A DNA stretch of 64,000 nucleotides from positions 69,897,442 through 69,961,441 of the forward strand of contig NC_133122.1 in NCBI RefSeq assembly GCF_033568475.1, in the 5' to 3' direction. This document shows, piece by piece, positions 22,924 to 33,503 of the stretch; position 1 is the first letter of the stretch, and each line of letters begins with the position of its first letter. The position numbers and the translations under genes are program-made. The notes beneath the pieces are model-generated. The model was not told the DNA's origin and did not search any database. It worked only from the letters and a program-made list of their open reading frames with translations. The DNA is from Henckelia pumila. Taxonomy: Eukaryota > Streptophyta > Magnoliopsida > Lamiales > Gesneriaceae.

Positions 22924-23746
22924 CTGCTTGTAGTAACCCGTATCCAGAATTAGCGATTAATGAGTATATTAATCGAGTAATCATGTTTAGATTAAGTAAA
23001 ACACAATTAAGGAAATTCCAAATGGGTTAACGGAGTCCAGAAATGGATTCAGGACACTCGAAAGTAGCCGGAAAGGTCCCGAAGGTCCGGAGGGTTCGGA
23101 AGCTCCGAACCAAGTCAGGAGGCTCCAAACTGGATTGGAGGATCCGAACTCAGGATCGGAGGCTCCGATCGAGATCAGAAGCTCCGTCGGCAAGATCGGA
23201 CGTTCCGATCGGGACCAGGGCACATGTCATCACTTACGTCAGCAAGGTGACGTCATGGCTGACGTAATATTGGGCGATCGGACGCTCCGAAGGTGGGATC
23301 GGAGGTTCCGATCGTGTTCGGACGTTCCAAACCGGGTTCGGAGGCTCCGAACTCCGTCTATAAATAGGGGGCCGAGATGTCATTTTCAAGTGCACCTTTC
23401 CCTCTCTTCTCTCTGATTCCTAAGCCTTCTAACTCAGATCTATGGAGTTCTAGGCATCCTATTGGGAATCCGGAAGTGGCATAGCGATCCCGACGTCGAG
23501 GCGAATAATTGCCTAAGTTTTGAGGCAATTGTCATCAGCAGGCTGACGACGGATGCAGGTATAGCTATAGTCTCCTTAAATTATTTTGGAGTATGCAATA
23601 GCTTAGTTAAGGCTTTTAGAGCTTAATTATTGATGCATGGGTATTTGCATTGTAGAGCTGATATAGGCTTGGAACCTAGAGCGGGACTGCTAGAAACTGC
23701 CTGTAGTAAGGTACGTAAGTACAGACTGAGATAGCCAGCGGGTTTT

Positions 23747-25816
23747 TGTAACGCCCCGTTTTTATCTTAAATGAGTTTATTTGAGTTAATCAGAGATTAC
23801 AGAGTTCTCGAACCGGTTTGATTTTGATCAGGGTCCTTTTTGCAAATTTTGGAAATTTCAGGGACTAAAATGCAAATAGGGGATTTAATATATTATCTAC
23901 ACTTGATTTTTTATTTCACAAGTCACCTCCTTCCTCCTCCCAACCGTGAGCCTCCATTGAAGATGTCTCTTGGAGCTTTTGAGCTTTCAAAATCCAGTCC
24001 GAGCTCGATCCGTCCGTTAGAAATTAATTCTGAAGGCAGATTATCGATCACTGCAGCGAGAGCTCCGTTATATCGTAAGTTTTTCTACGATCGGATACAT
24101 TCTAGTTTTTGGATGTTGTTAGAATCGTTCTAGATTCGAGTATGTTGTTCTCTACAGAGTTCTGATCGTTTATTATCTGTCGGTTTTGAATTAGAGCGAC
24201 GTTCGGAATTGTTATGATTTTTGGAAGTATTATTCGAAAATGTGGGCTTTGAGATTTGTTGGATTTGTCTTGTTGTTGTGGTTTTAGCATTGAATTGAGT
24301 TGATATCAGTATTGAACTGCTGTCTGCGTTGCCGGTTTGTTCAGTTTATAGCCGTTATGCCGTCGGTTTGAGTTTTGAGGGTTTCGAACCGTTTTTGAGT
24401 TGTTGAACTTGGCTTGTAAGTTGGTCTTTGTTGTTGATCAATCTCTTGTATCTGAACAGATTCGTTTGGAGTTGTCAAGCCCTGAGTTAGCAGCTGATTG
24501 ATCGTTTCAGAGTTGGACGAAGATCGGTAATGAGATTTACCTTGATCCGTAGTTGTTGTTTAGATTGTATAGTTGTTGATACGATCTTTTGTTGTAGCTA
24601 ACCTGGAGTTGGAACTACTGCATTGAAAGGTAAAAGCAGTCATCGTAGCGGGATAGCATACTCGGGACTGTTGGTTCTCGAGTTTCCCTTTTTAAATCAC
24701 ATATTGCATTGATACTTGTTCTAGCACGTGGAACTTGTAATTGTTGATTGATTGAGTTTTTATTATGTGGCTTATGTTTATGTTTCTGTTATGCATTCAT
24801 CTTGAGCCTACTTTGATTTCAGCGGGCAGAACCGCCCTTTTTGTTAGACGTTTGGGAACTATGATTGAGTGGCCTAGGTTGTAGTATTTTGCCTAGTGCT
24901 AGCATACTCATTATGGTTGCGCAAAGTCTAGAGGAGTGGAATACGTGGCACCACCTCGATTGGGAGAGTCGGTGAGTCGTTACGTGATCTCATCCTCGGG
25001 ATCCCAAAAGCAGAGCAATACTCCCGTTTTTATCAGAATCGATATCCTGGTTTTAAAGACATGCATATCATTAACTTCGACATGAATATGTGGTTTGATA
25101 GCATGTTGCGTATTCATTACTTGATATGTTGCTTTTACTGGGATTATCATTCTCACCGGTTATCCGGCTGTTGCTTTGTTTTGTATGGGTACTTGGCAAC
25201 AGATGGGGCAGGAACAAGTCAGAAGAGGCATGGTTAGCTTCGAGGGCAAGTAGTAGAAGTGAGACTCGGTTTAGAAGTCGAATTAGCATGTTTATCTAAT
25301 TTAAGATTGAAGCATATTAGAACTTGAACTTGATATGTTTTGTTATTCGAATTAGTTTGTATTCGGATTGTAATCTAAAATCTAAGTATGTTGTTGTTGT
25401 ATCGATTTAGACTTCTGGTTGTTTTTAGGCCTTCTGAAAGCATGACTTGTTATGGCATGTTTCCCTACACCCTGTTATTGTAATTGTATTTGAAGGCATG
25501 TCGGACCAAGCGCGGAATTCCCTTTCCTTTTTCTGCAGCCTGAGCATTTCTGCCCAGGCCTTCTGCGCGCGCGCGAGGCCTCCGTTGGGCCTCTGAATGG
25601 TTTGCCCGCGCGCGCGCGAGCTTGGTGCCTCGCGCGGGCGCGAGCCTTTGGTTGGTCTCGGAATCGTTTGCCCGCGCGCGCGCGAGCTTGGTACCTCGCG
25701 CGGGCGCGGGCCTTTTAAAAAAAAAAAAAAAACTTTTGAATTGTTTTACCCTTGGATTCTTGTTCGCTTACTTGTTGTTTAATCCGAGATTAGTGGTTTA
25801 GAATCGAGGTCTCACA
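23747..25816 (+). repeat. 5' LTR of C
   Basis: 2070 bp, TGTAACGCCCCG...CTCACA. A strikingly GC-rich stretch (25566-25712) is built of (GC)n and CTCGCGCGGGCGCGAG-like palindromes in two near-identical units. It ends directly at CCTTTTAAAAAAA, the best TATA-like position. A 97-codon ORF (23840-24133) is present in both LTRs; it is probably chance. Confidence 0.95.
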
Positions 25817-25821
25817 TTAAG

Positions 25822-25833
25822 TGGTATCAAAGC
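25822..25833 (+). other. C primer-binding site (tRNA-iMet type, one mismatch)
   Basis: TGGTATCAAAGC, five bases after the 5' LTR. It differs at one base from the initiator-Met form TGGTATCAGAGC used by B, E, G and T1. Confidence 0.85.
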
Positions 25834-26119
25834 GTTAAGATTCTTGGTCGAACTAGAGTGAGCGGGGTAGATCGAGTCTGTGTGTAATGACTCCTCGCAT
25901 GTGTTTGAATTATTTAATTGTGTACTTAATTCCATGCGAGCATGCTATATTGTTTGAGCATTATTTGAATTACATGGTTGTGTGATTTAAATTAATAAAG
26001 CATGATCTACTTGAGATATAACTGTTTCTGTTCTCGACTGATTTTCGGTATTCCAAGCGGTTGTAAGGGCACTGATGGTAGCGATTGAGATATCTCGTGT
26101 GCTAACCTTTGATTATTAG
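25834..26119 (+). other. C leader between PBS and gag
   Basis: About 290 bases, AT-rich, without a recognisable ORF, running to the gag ATG at 26120. No other signal was seen. Confidence 0.5.
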
Positions 26120-27214
26120 ATGGGTCCTCGTCGAGTGATAAACAGAAACACACCACCAGTTATCCCTGCGACTGAACAAGCTAGCACTGAGGTTGATCAG
26201 TTGGATGCTTCAGCAACTCCTATGGAAACCTTGCTGAAGAGGTTTCAGTCGTTCAATCCGCCATTGTTGATGGGTTCAGAAAATCCAGTTGACTGTGAGA
26301 GTTGGTTGGATGATATGGATCAGTTGTTTGATTCCATTGACTACACAGATGACCGCCGAATCAGGTTAGTAATTCATCAGCTGCGTGGTGGTGCTAAGAG
26401 CTGGTGGATCATGACAAAGAAAGCATTTGAGAGTAGAGGTACAGAGGTTACTTGGACTCTTTTTAAATCTGAGTTTTATAAGCAGTTTTTCCCTATCTCG
26501 TATCGTAAGGACAAGGGAGCAGAGTTTGCAAATCTGAGGCAAGGGAATCTGAACATTGAAGAGTACGTGGCTAAGTTCGATAGTCTGTTGCATTTTGCAC
26601 CGCTAATTGCCGGAGATGAAGAAGCTAAGGCAGATCAGTTCATCAACGGGTTGAACCCCGATGTCTTCACGTTGGTTAACACCAACAGGCCTAGCAACTT
26701 TGCGGATGCCATGAATTACGCAAAGGGAGCAGAAGCAGGCTTGTGGAGGCAAAGAGGTAATCAGGGGGCACCTCAGCAGCAGAGGCAGTATCAGAACCAA
26801 CCATCTCAGTACCAGAATCAGCCACCTCAACATCAGAACCAGCAGCAGAGGTATGAAGGTGGAAACAGTGGGGGAAACAGAAAGGATCAGTACAAGGCAA
26901 GAGGTAAACAGTTCAAGATACAGGGGAACAGTTCGTCCAGTTCCAGTGGTTCGAAGCAATTCGGTTCAGGACCGAGTTCTGGGTCATCATCCTTGTACTG
27001 CAGCAAGTGTGGAGGAAGACACTCACCGGATCAGTGTGTGGGAGTCTTCGGCAATTGTAACACATGTCAGCAACCGGGACACTTCTCTAAAGTGTGCCCT
27101 CAACGTAATAGAGATAGAGCTCAGAGTGGGAGTTCGTCTAGACCTGCAGCTCAGCCGGAGAGGCAGTCATCTGCAGTGCACTCTTTCCAACCCCAGCAAC
27201 AGCAGAACAGATAG
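26120..27214 (+). CDS. C gag polyprotein part (capsid and nucleocapsid)
   Basis: 364 codons ending in TAG (27212-27214). The capsid region contains Cys-Glu-Ser-Trp-Leu and Ala-Lys-Ser-Trp-Trp near residues 55-95. A Gln-rich spacer follows (about 215-245), then a Gly/Ser-rich segment and two zinc knuckles: Cys-Ser-Lys-Cys...His...Cys and Cys-Asn-Thr-Cys...His...Cys (27000-27095). The same frame continues into pol after the TAG. Tekay/Del elements usually have one gag-pol ORF, so the TAG is either a CAG-to-TAG mutation or, less likely, a readthrough site. Gag assembles the intracellular particle. Confidence 0.93.
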   Translation: MGPRRVINRNTPPVIPATEQASTEVDQLDASATPMETLLKRFQSFNPPLLMGSENPVDCESWLDDMDQLFDSIDYTDDRRIRLVIHQLRGGAKSWWIMTKKAFESRGTEVTWTLFKSEFYKQFFPISYRKDKGAEFANLRQGNLNIEEYVAKFDSLLHFAPLIAGDEEAKADQFINGLNPDVFTLVNTNRPSNFADAMNYAKGAEAGLWRQRGNQGAPQQQRQYQNQPSQYQNQPPQHQNQQQRYEGGNSGGNRKDQYKARGKQFKIQGNSSSSSSGSKQFGSGPSSGSSSLYCSKCGGRHSPDQCVGVFGNCNTCQQPGHFSKVCPQRNRDRAQSGSSSRPAAQPERQSSAVHSFQPQQQQNR

Positions 27215-30200
27215 GGAGGTAGCTCTAGTGCAAATCAGCCTCCGAGACAGCAAGCACGAGTCTTTGCATTGACAGAGGATCAGGCTCAGGCAGCACCTGA
27301 CGATGTCATAGCAGGTAACTGTTCGATTTTCGGTCATTCTGCTCATGTCTTGATAGATACCGGTGCTTCCCATTCCTTTATCTCTGAGAAATATGTGTTA
27401 TTGCATGCTTTGCCAACTGAATTGTTGCCTACAGTAGTAGCTGTTACTTCACCTTTGGGTGGAGGAATTGTTTCTGTCCGACTAGTCAGGAACTGTGAAC
27501 TTTGTTTTGAGGGGAATTTGTTAGAATTCGACTGTATTGTGCTTGGGTTGTCAGATTTTGATTGTATTGTCGGGATAGATGCTTTAACCAAGTACAGGGC
27601 GACAGTTGATTGTTTTCTGAAGGTTGTCAGGTTCAGACCTGAAATGGCAGACGAGTGGAAATTCTTTGGTAAGGGTTCTCGATCTAGAATTCCTTTGATT
27701 TCAGTGTTATCTATGACTCGTTTGTTACAGAGAGGTGCAGAAGGATTTTTGGTTTATGCGGTTGATGTACTGAAATCTAGCCCAGCTTTGGTTGACTTAC
27801 CAGTGGTTAGAGATTTTGCTGATGTGTTTCCGGAAGATGTTCCTGGATTGCCACCCATTCGAGAGGTTGAATTCAGCATTGACTTAGTGCCAGGTACTCA
27901 ACCTATTTCAAAAGCTCCTTATCGTATGGCACTTGTTGAATTGAGAGAGTTGAAGGAGCAGCTTGAGGATTTGATTGCCAAGGGATACATCAGACCTAGT
28001 GTATCGCCTTGGGGTGCTCCTGTTCTATTCGTTCGGAAGAAGGATGGTTCTATGCGGCTCTGTATCGACTACCACCAATTGAATCAGGCTACAGTTAAGA
28101 ACAGGTATCCTTTACCCCGAATAGATGACTTGTTTGATCAACTGCAGGGTTCTTCTGTCTACTCTAAGATTGATCTGAGGTCAGGCTACCATCAGCTGAG
28201 AGTGCGAGAGAAAGATGTTCCTAAGACCGCATTCAGAACGAGGTATGGTCACTTTGAGTTTATAGTCATGCCGTTCGGTTTGACTAACGCTCCAGCTGTT
28301 TTTATGGGTTTGATGAACCGTATCTTTCAGCGTTATTTAGATGAGTTCGTCATTATTTTCATCGATGATATTCTTATCTACTCGAAGAACCGTACTGACC
28401 ATGCAGAGCACTTGAGAATCGTCTTGCAAATTTTACGAGTTGAGCAGTTGTTTGCCAAGCTATCGAAATGCGAATTCTGGTTAGATCGAGTTGTCTTTCT
28501 CGGTCATATTATTTCTGATGATGGGATTTCTGTCGATCCCAGCAAAATCGAAGCGGTTATGAATTGGCCTAGACCGACATCAGTACCTGAGATCCGAAGC
28601 TTCATGGGTTTAGCTGGTTATTACCGTCGTTTCATCGAGGGTTTCTCGTCTATTGCCAAGCCTATTACCCAGCTGACTCAGAAGAATGCGCCTTTTGTCT
28701 GGACTTCAGATTGTGAGGCTAGCTTTGTTGATCTGAAGAGGAGACTGACCAGTGCTCCAATTCTTTCTATTCCGAAGGGTACTGGAGGTTTCACAGTGTA
28801 TTGTGATGCTTCTAACCGAGGTTTGGGTTGTGTTCTTATGCAGCATAAGCATGTGATAGCGTATGCATCGAGGCAGCTGAAACCGCACGAGACTCGTTAT
28901 CCTGTTCATGATCTTGAACTTGCAGCAATTGTATTTGCTTTGAAGATCTGGCGTCACTATCTTTATGGTGAGTCTTTCGAGATCTTTTCTGATCATAAGA
29001 GTCTTAAGTACTTGTTTTCACAGGCAGAGCTGAATATGAGACAGAGAAGATGGTTAGATCTGTTGAAGGATTTCGACTGTGAGATCAAGTATTATCCAGG
29101 GAAGTCGAATGCAGTTGCAGATGCCTTGAGCCGAAAGCTTTGTTCTTTATCTCTTTCAACTATCGGTGTTTCTCAGTTGGTCGATGATTGTTGCACTTCT
29201 GGTTTAGAGTTTGAAACAGATAGGGAGACTATCAGAGTGTTTGCTATTCAAGCCGAGCCGGAGTTGTTTGTTGCAATCAGAGAAGCACAGAAGTCTGAGC
29301 CGAGCATTCAGGTTTCAGTAGAGAAAGTCAGAACTGGGCATCAGTCAGAATTCCAGGTTAGAGATGACGTTTTGTTTGTGAATAACCGTATTGTTGTGCC
29401 TGATATTTCGGAGTTGAAACAGCGTATTCTCCGAGAGGCTCATTGCAGTCGGTTTAGCGTTCATCCTGGAGGTCTTAAGATGTACAACGATCTGAAGAGT
29501 CAGTTCTGGTGGAAGAGAATGAAGGACGATGTTGCGAGATTTGTATCCCGGTGTTTGAATTGTCAGCAAGTGAAAGCAGAGCGGAAGCGACCAGGTGGTC
29601 TTTTGCACAGCCTATCTGTTCCTGAATGGAAATGGGATCACATTTCTATGGATTTTGTCACAAAGCTACCACGATCCGTTCGAGGATACGATGCTATTTG
29701 GGTGGTGATCGACCGATTGACGAAGTCTGCGTGTTTTATTCCGTACAGGATGACGTATCGTCATGATCAGATGGCTGAGTTATATGTTAGCAATGTTGTG
29801 AGATTGCATGGTGTGCCGAAGTCGATCGTTTCAGACAGAGATCCTAGATTCACTTCTCACTTCTGGCACAGTCTTCAGGGGGCACTTGGTACTCGATTGC
29901 ATCTGAGTACAGCTTATCATCCTCAGACAGATGGACAGTCAGAGCGGACTATCCAGACGTTGGAGGATATGCTGCGAGCGGTAGTGCTAGACTTTGGCAC
30001 TAGTTGGCAGGATTCTTTGCCTCTTGTCGAGTTTTCTTACAACAACAGCTTCCAAGCGAGTATCGGTATGGCGCCTTTTGAGGCTTTGTATGGTAGAAAG
30101 TGCCGATCTCCGTTGTTTTGGGATGAATTGTTCGAGTCACCAGATTTGGGACCGGAGATGCTTAGAGATATGGCAGAGCAGGTTAAGATCATTCAGACCA

Positions 30201-30688
30201 GAATGAAGTCAGCTCAAGATAGACAGGCGAAGTATGCGAATGTCAGACGTCGACCTCTGAGTTTTGAGCAGGGAGACCGTGTATTCCTTAAGATTTCTCC
30301 GTTCAGAGGCACCGTCAGATTCGGTAAGAGAGGAAAGTTATCTCCGAGATTCATCGGTCCGTACGAGATTCTCGAGAAGATAGGCGATCTTGCCTACAGA
30401 CTTGCACTTCCTCCGTCTTTATCTGGTATTCACGACGTTTTTCACGTCTCTATGCTGCGAAAGTACCAACCAGATACTTCTCATATCCTTCAGCCTGATG
30501 AAGCCGAGTTAGACGAGACCCTGAGCTATTTTGAGCGACCGATTCAGATCCTTGATCGGAAAGAAAAGCAACTCAGGACCAAGTTGATTCCGTTGGTGAA
30601 AGTGCAGTGGAGCCGTCACGGAGTCGAGGAAGCGACTTGGGAGACAGAATCTGACATGAGACAACATTTTCCAGAGTTGTTCGGATGA
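27215..30688 (+). CDS. C pol: protease, RT, RNase H, integrase, chromodomain
   Basis: Open in the gag frame from 27215 (first ATG-like start 27269) to TGA at 30686-30688, over 1150 codons. Protease: Ile-Asp-Thr-Gly-Ala-Ser-His (about 27352). RT: Phe-Ile-Asp-Asp-Ile-Leu (about 28358-28375). RNase H: Tyr-Cys-Asp-Ala-Ser (about 28798) and Asp-His-Lys-Ser-Leu-Lys. Integrase: His-His-Cys-Cys module ending in Cys-Leu-Asn-Cys (about 29560), then Val-Ile-Asp-Arg-Leu, Val-Ser-Asp-Arg-Asp and Gln-Ser-Glu-Arg. The last 45 residues form the group II chromodomain-like tail ending in Phe-Pro-Glu-Leu-Phe-Gly. All catalytic residues checked are present, so the protein looks functional. Expression depends on passing the TAG at 27212. 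Confidence 0.95.
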   Translation, partial: GGSSSANQPPRQQARVFALTEDQAQAAPDDVIAGNCSIFGHSAHVLIDTGASHSFISEKYVLLHALPTELLPTVVAVTSPLGGGIVSVRLVRNCELCFEGNLLEFDCIVLGLSDFDCIVGIDALTKYRATVDCFLKVVRFRPEMADEWKFFGKGSRSRIPLISVLSMTRLLQRGAEGFLVYAVDVLKSSPALVDLPVVRDFADVFPEDVPGLPPIREVEFSIDLVPGTQPISKAPYRMALVELRELKEQLEDLIAKGYIRPSVSPWGAPVLFVRKKDGSMRLCIDYHQLNQATVKNRYPLPRIDDLFDQLQGSSVYSKIDLRSGYHQLRVREKDVPKTAFRTRYGHFEFIVMPFGLTNAPAVFMGLMNRIFQRYLDEFVIIFIDDILIYSKNRTDHAEHLRIVLQILRVEQLFAKLSKCEFWLDRVVFLGHIISDDGISVDPSKIEAVMNWPRPTSVPEIRSFMGLAGYYRRFIEGFSSIAKPITQLTQKNAPFVWTSDCEASFVDLKRRLTSAPILSIPKGTGGFTVYCDASNRGLGCVLMQHKHVIAYASRQLKPHETRYPVHDLELAAIVFALKIWRHYLYGESFEIFSDHKSLKYLFSQAELNMRQRRWLDLLKDFDCEIKYYPGKSNAVADALSRKLCSLSLSTIGVSQLVDDCCTSGLEFETDRETIRVFAIQAEPELFVAIREAQKSEPSIQVSVEKVRTGHQSEFQVRDDVLFVNNRIVVPDISELKQRILREAHCSRFSVHPGGLKMYNDLKSQFWWKRMKDDVARFVSRCLNCQQVKAERKRPGGLLHSLSVPEWKWDHISMDFVTKLPRSVRGYDAIWVVIDRLTKSACFIPYRMTYRHDQMAELYVSNVVRLHGVPKSIVSDRDPRFTSHFWHSLQGALGTRLHLSTAYHPQTDGQSERTIQTLEDMLRAVVLDFGTSWQDSLPLVEFSYNNSFQASIGMAPFEALYGRKCRSPLFWDELFESPDLGPEMLRDMAEQVKIIQTRMKSAQDRQAKYANVRRRPLSFEQGDRVFLKISPFRGTVRFGKRGKLSPRFIGPYEILEKIGDLAYRLALPPSLSGIHDVFHVSMLRKYQPDTSHILQPDEAELDETLSYFERPIQILDRKEKQLRTKLIPLVKVQWSRHGVEEATWETESDMRQHFPELFG

Positions 30689-30786
30689 CGTGAGTTCTTC
30701 TTACTGTCTTTAGTTCTTTATTCTATCTTATGAGTTGTGGTTCTCGTTGATTTCGAGGACGAAATCTCTTCTTAGTGGGGGAGAAT
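30689..30786 (+). promoter_or_regulatory. C 3' untranslated strip with hairpin and polypurine tract
   Basis: Between the pol stop and the 3' LTR there is ATTTCGAGGACGAAAT, a 6-bp stem with an AGGA loop (about 30750-30766). The polypurine tract GTGGGGGAGAA follows at 30775-30785 and would prime plus-strand DNA. The same pairing is seen in T1 and B, and in decayed form in D and E. Confidence 0.85.
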
Positions 30787-32855
30787 TGTAACGCCCCGTT
30801 TTTATCTTAAATGAGTTTATTTGAGTTAATCAGAGATTACAGAGTTCTCGAGCCGGTTTGATTTTGATCAGGGTCCTTTTTGCAAATTTTGGAAATTTCA
30901 GGGACTAAAATGCAAATAGGGGATTTAATATATTATCTACACTTGATTTTTTATTTCACAAGTCACCTCCTTCCTCCTCCCAACCGTGAGCCTCCATTGA
31001 AGACGCCTCTTGGAGCTTTTGAGCTTTCAAAATCCAGTCCGAGCTCGATCCGTCCGTTAGAAATTAATTCTGAAGGCAGATTATCGATCATTGCAGCGAG
31101 AGCTCCGTTATATCGTAAGTTTTTCTACGATCGGATACATTCTAGTTTTTGGATGTTGTTAGAATCGTTCTAGATTCGAGTATGTTGTTCTCTACAGAGT
31201 TCTGATCGTTTATTATCTGTCGGTTTTGAATTAGAGCGACGTTCGGAATTGTTATGATTTTTGGAAGTATTATTCGAAAATGTGGGTTTTGAGATTTGTT
31301 GGATTTGTCTTGTTGTTGTGGTTTTAGCATTGAATTGAGTTGATATCAGTATTGAACTGCTGTCTGCGTTGCCGGTTTGTTCAGTTTATAGCCGTTATGC
31401 CGTCGGTTTGAGTTTTGAGGGTTTCGAACCGTTTTTGAGTTGTTGAACTTGGCTTGTAAGTTGGTCTTTGTTGTTGATCAATCTCTTGTATCTGAACAGA
31501 TTCGTTTGGAGTTTTCAAGCCCTGAGTTAGCAGCTGATTGATCGTTTCAGAGTTGGACGAAGATCGGTAATGAGATTTACCTTGATCCGTAGTTGTTGTT
31601 TAGATTGTATAGTTGTTGATACGATCTTTTGTTGTAGCTTTCCTGGAGTTGGAACTACTGCATTGAAAGGTAAAAGCAGTCATCGTAGCGGGATAGCATA
31701 CTCGGGACTGTTGGTTCTCGAGTTTCCCTTTTTAAATCACATATTGCATTGATACTTGTTCTAGCACGTGGAACTTGTAATTGTTGATTGATTGAGTTTT
31801 TATTATGTGGCTTATGTTTATGTTTCTGTTATGCATTCATCTTGAGCCTACTTTGATTTCAGCGGGCAGAACCGCCCTTTTTGTTAGACGTTTGGGAACT
31901 ATGATTGAGTGGCCTAGGTTGTAGTATTTCGCCTAGTGCTAGCATACTCATTATGGTTGCGCAAAGTCTAGAGGAGTGGTATACGTGGCACCACCTCGAT
32001 TGGGAGAGTCGGTGAGTCGTTACGTGATCTCATCCTCGGGATCCCAAAAGCAGAGCAATACTCCCGTGTTTATCAGAATCGATATCCTGGTTTTAAAGAC
32101 ATGCATATCATTAACTTCGACTTGAATATGTGTTTTGATAGCATGTTGCGTATTCATTACTTGATATGTTGCTTTTACTGGGATTATCATTCTCACCGGT
32201 TATCCGGCTGTTGCTTTGTTTTGTATGGGTACTTGGCAACAGGTGGGGCAGGAACAAGTCAGAAGAGGCATGGTTAGCTTCGAGGGCAAGTAGTAGAAGT
32301 GAGACTCGGTTTAGAAGTCGAATTAGCATGTTTATCTAATTTAAGATTGAAGCATGTTAGAACTCGAACTTGATATGTTTTGTTATTCGAATTAGTTTGT
32401 ATTCGGATTGTAATCTAAAATCGAAGTATGTTGTTGTTGTATCGATTTAGACTTCTGGTTGTTTTTAGGCCTTCTGAAAGCATGACTTGTTATGGCATGT
32501 TTCCCTACACCCTGTTATTGTAATTGTATTTGAAGGCATGTCGGACCAAGCGCGGAATTCCCTTTCCTTTTTCTGCAGCCTGAGCATTTCTGCCCAGGCC
32601 TTCTGCGCGCGCGCGAGGCCTCCGTTGGGCCTCTGAATGGTTTGCCCGCGCGCGCGCGAGCTTGGTGCCTCGCGCGGGCGCGAGCCTTTGGTTGGTCTCG
32701 GAATCGTTTGCCCGCGCGCGCGCGAGCTTGGTACCTCGCGCGGGCGCGGGCCTTTTAAAAAAAAAAAAAAACTTTTGAATTGTTTTAACCTTGGATTCTT
32801 GTTCGCTTACTTGTTGTTTAATCCGAGATTAGTGGTTTAGAATCGAGTTCTCACA
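30787..32855 (+). repeat. 3' LTR of C
   Basis: 2069 bp, near-identical to the 5' LTR; one base shorter in the A run after the GC-rich array (array at 32606-32752). It is followed by the GTTTT target copy and the rest of the B LTR. Confidence 0.96.
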
Positions 32856-33503
32856 GTTTTGCATGCTTATATGTTGAATTTGTGTGTCATATTATTATGC
32901 AGCATGTGCATATCATATTGTGCCTGTCCATCTTGTGAGATGAGCCACGTAGGGCCGCTCAGCCCTGTCTGGACGGTTGATGTCTAGTGCTCAGTGACTG
33001 ACGGGTCATGGGTAGTTAGCATCTGGGGACACAGTCCACGTCCTGTAGGAATGAGCAGTGTACGCAGGGTTTGCTCCCCGGGTTGTACCACTCATGTCCT
33101 AGGCGCCTTTACTGAGCAGTTATATACAGTTATCCCAGATATGGATACCCTATCATTTGCATGCATCATATTTGTATGTTTTACCCAGTGCTTTCATATT
33201 GAGCTTAGAGCTCACGTCCAGTCTTTTCTGTGTATTTGGACACCCCATTCGACGGGGCAGGTGTAGGTGCAGGATTGAGCACCAGGAGCTTGGAGTAGCC
33301 AGTGACCAGTGAAGACAGCAGGATTGGCTGTAGGTTTTGCCTTTAGGCTATTTATTTGATTTGGTTGTATAAATCGAATTGGTTTAACCGGTTGTATTCT
33401 GCCGGTCTATTTTTATTTAAGTTTTCCGCAGCGATTTATTTAATGCATGTTTAATTATGCTCTTAACTCTGATTAGGTAGCGGATCCGGGCAGCGTCGCT
33501 ACA

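Larger units (their letters stand above)
23747..32855 (+). mobile_element. C: young, nearly intact Tekay/Del-like chromovirus
   Basis: 9109 bp with LTRs of 2070 and 2069 bp, flanked by GTTTT on both sides (23742-23746, 32856-32860). PBS, gag, pol with all domains, and polypurine tract are present. The LTRs differ at about 20 positions by eye (near 99% identity), so it is the youngest insertion in the nest. The only coding fault seen is one in-frame TAG between gag and pol. Confidence 0.96.
22929..33503 (+). repeat. 5' LTR of B, interrupted by element C
   Basis: The pieces 22929-23746 and 32861-33503 add up to 1461 bp, exactly the length of the other LTR. TATAAATA is at 23359-23366. Upstream, at 23060-23355, is a dense array of TCGGAxxxTCCGA palindromes, with TGACGTCA at 23248-23255 and two nearby CGTCA/TGACG sites. 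C sits between two copies of GTTTT (23742-23746 and 32856-32860). Confidence 0.9.

Noticed and set aside
23840..24133. 97-codon ORF repeated at 30880-31173
   Set aside because: Inside both LTRs of C; near identity is explained by the youth of the element, and no motif was recognised.
32994..33266. 90-codon ORF also present at 38726-38971
   Set aside because: It lies in both LTR copies of B, so conservation only reflects LTR duplication; no domain is visible.
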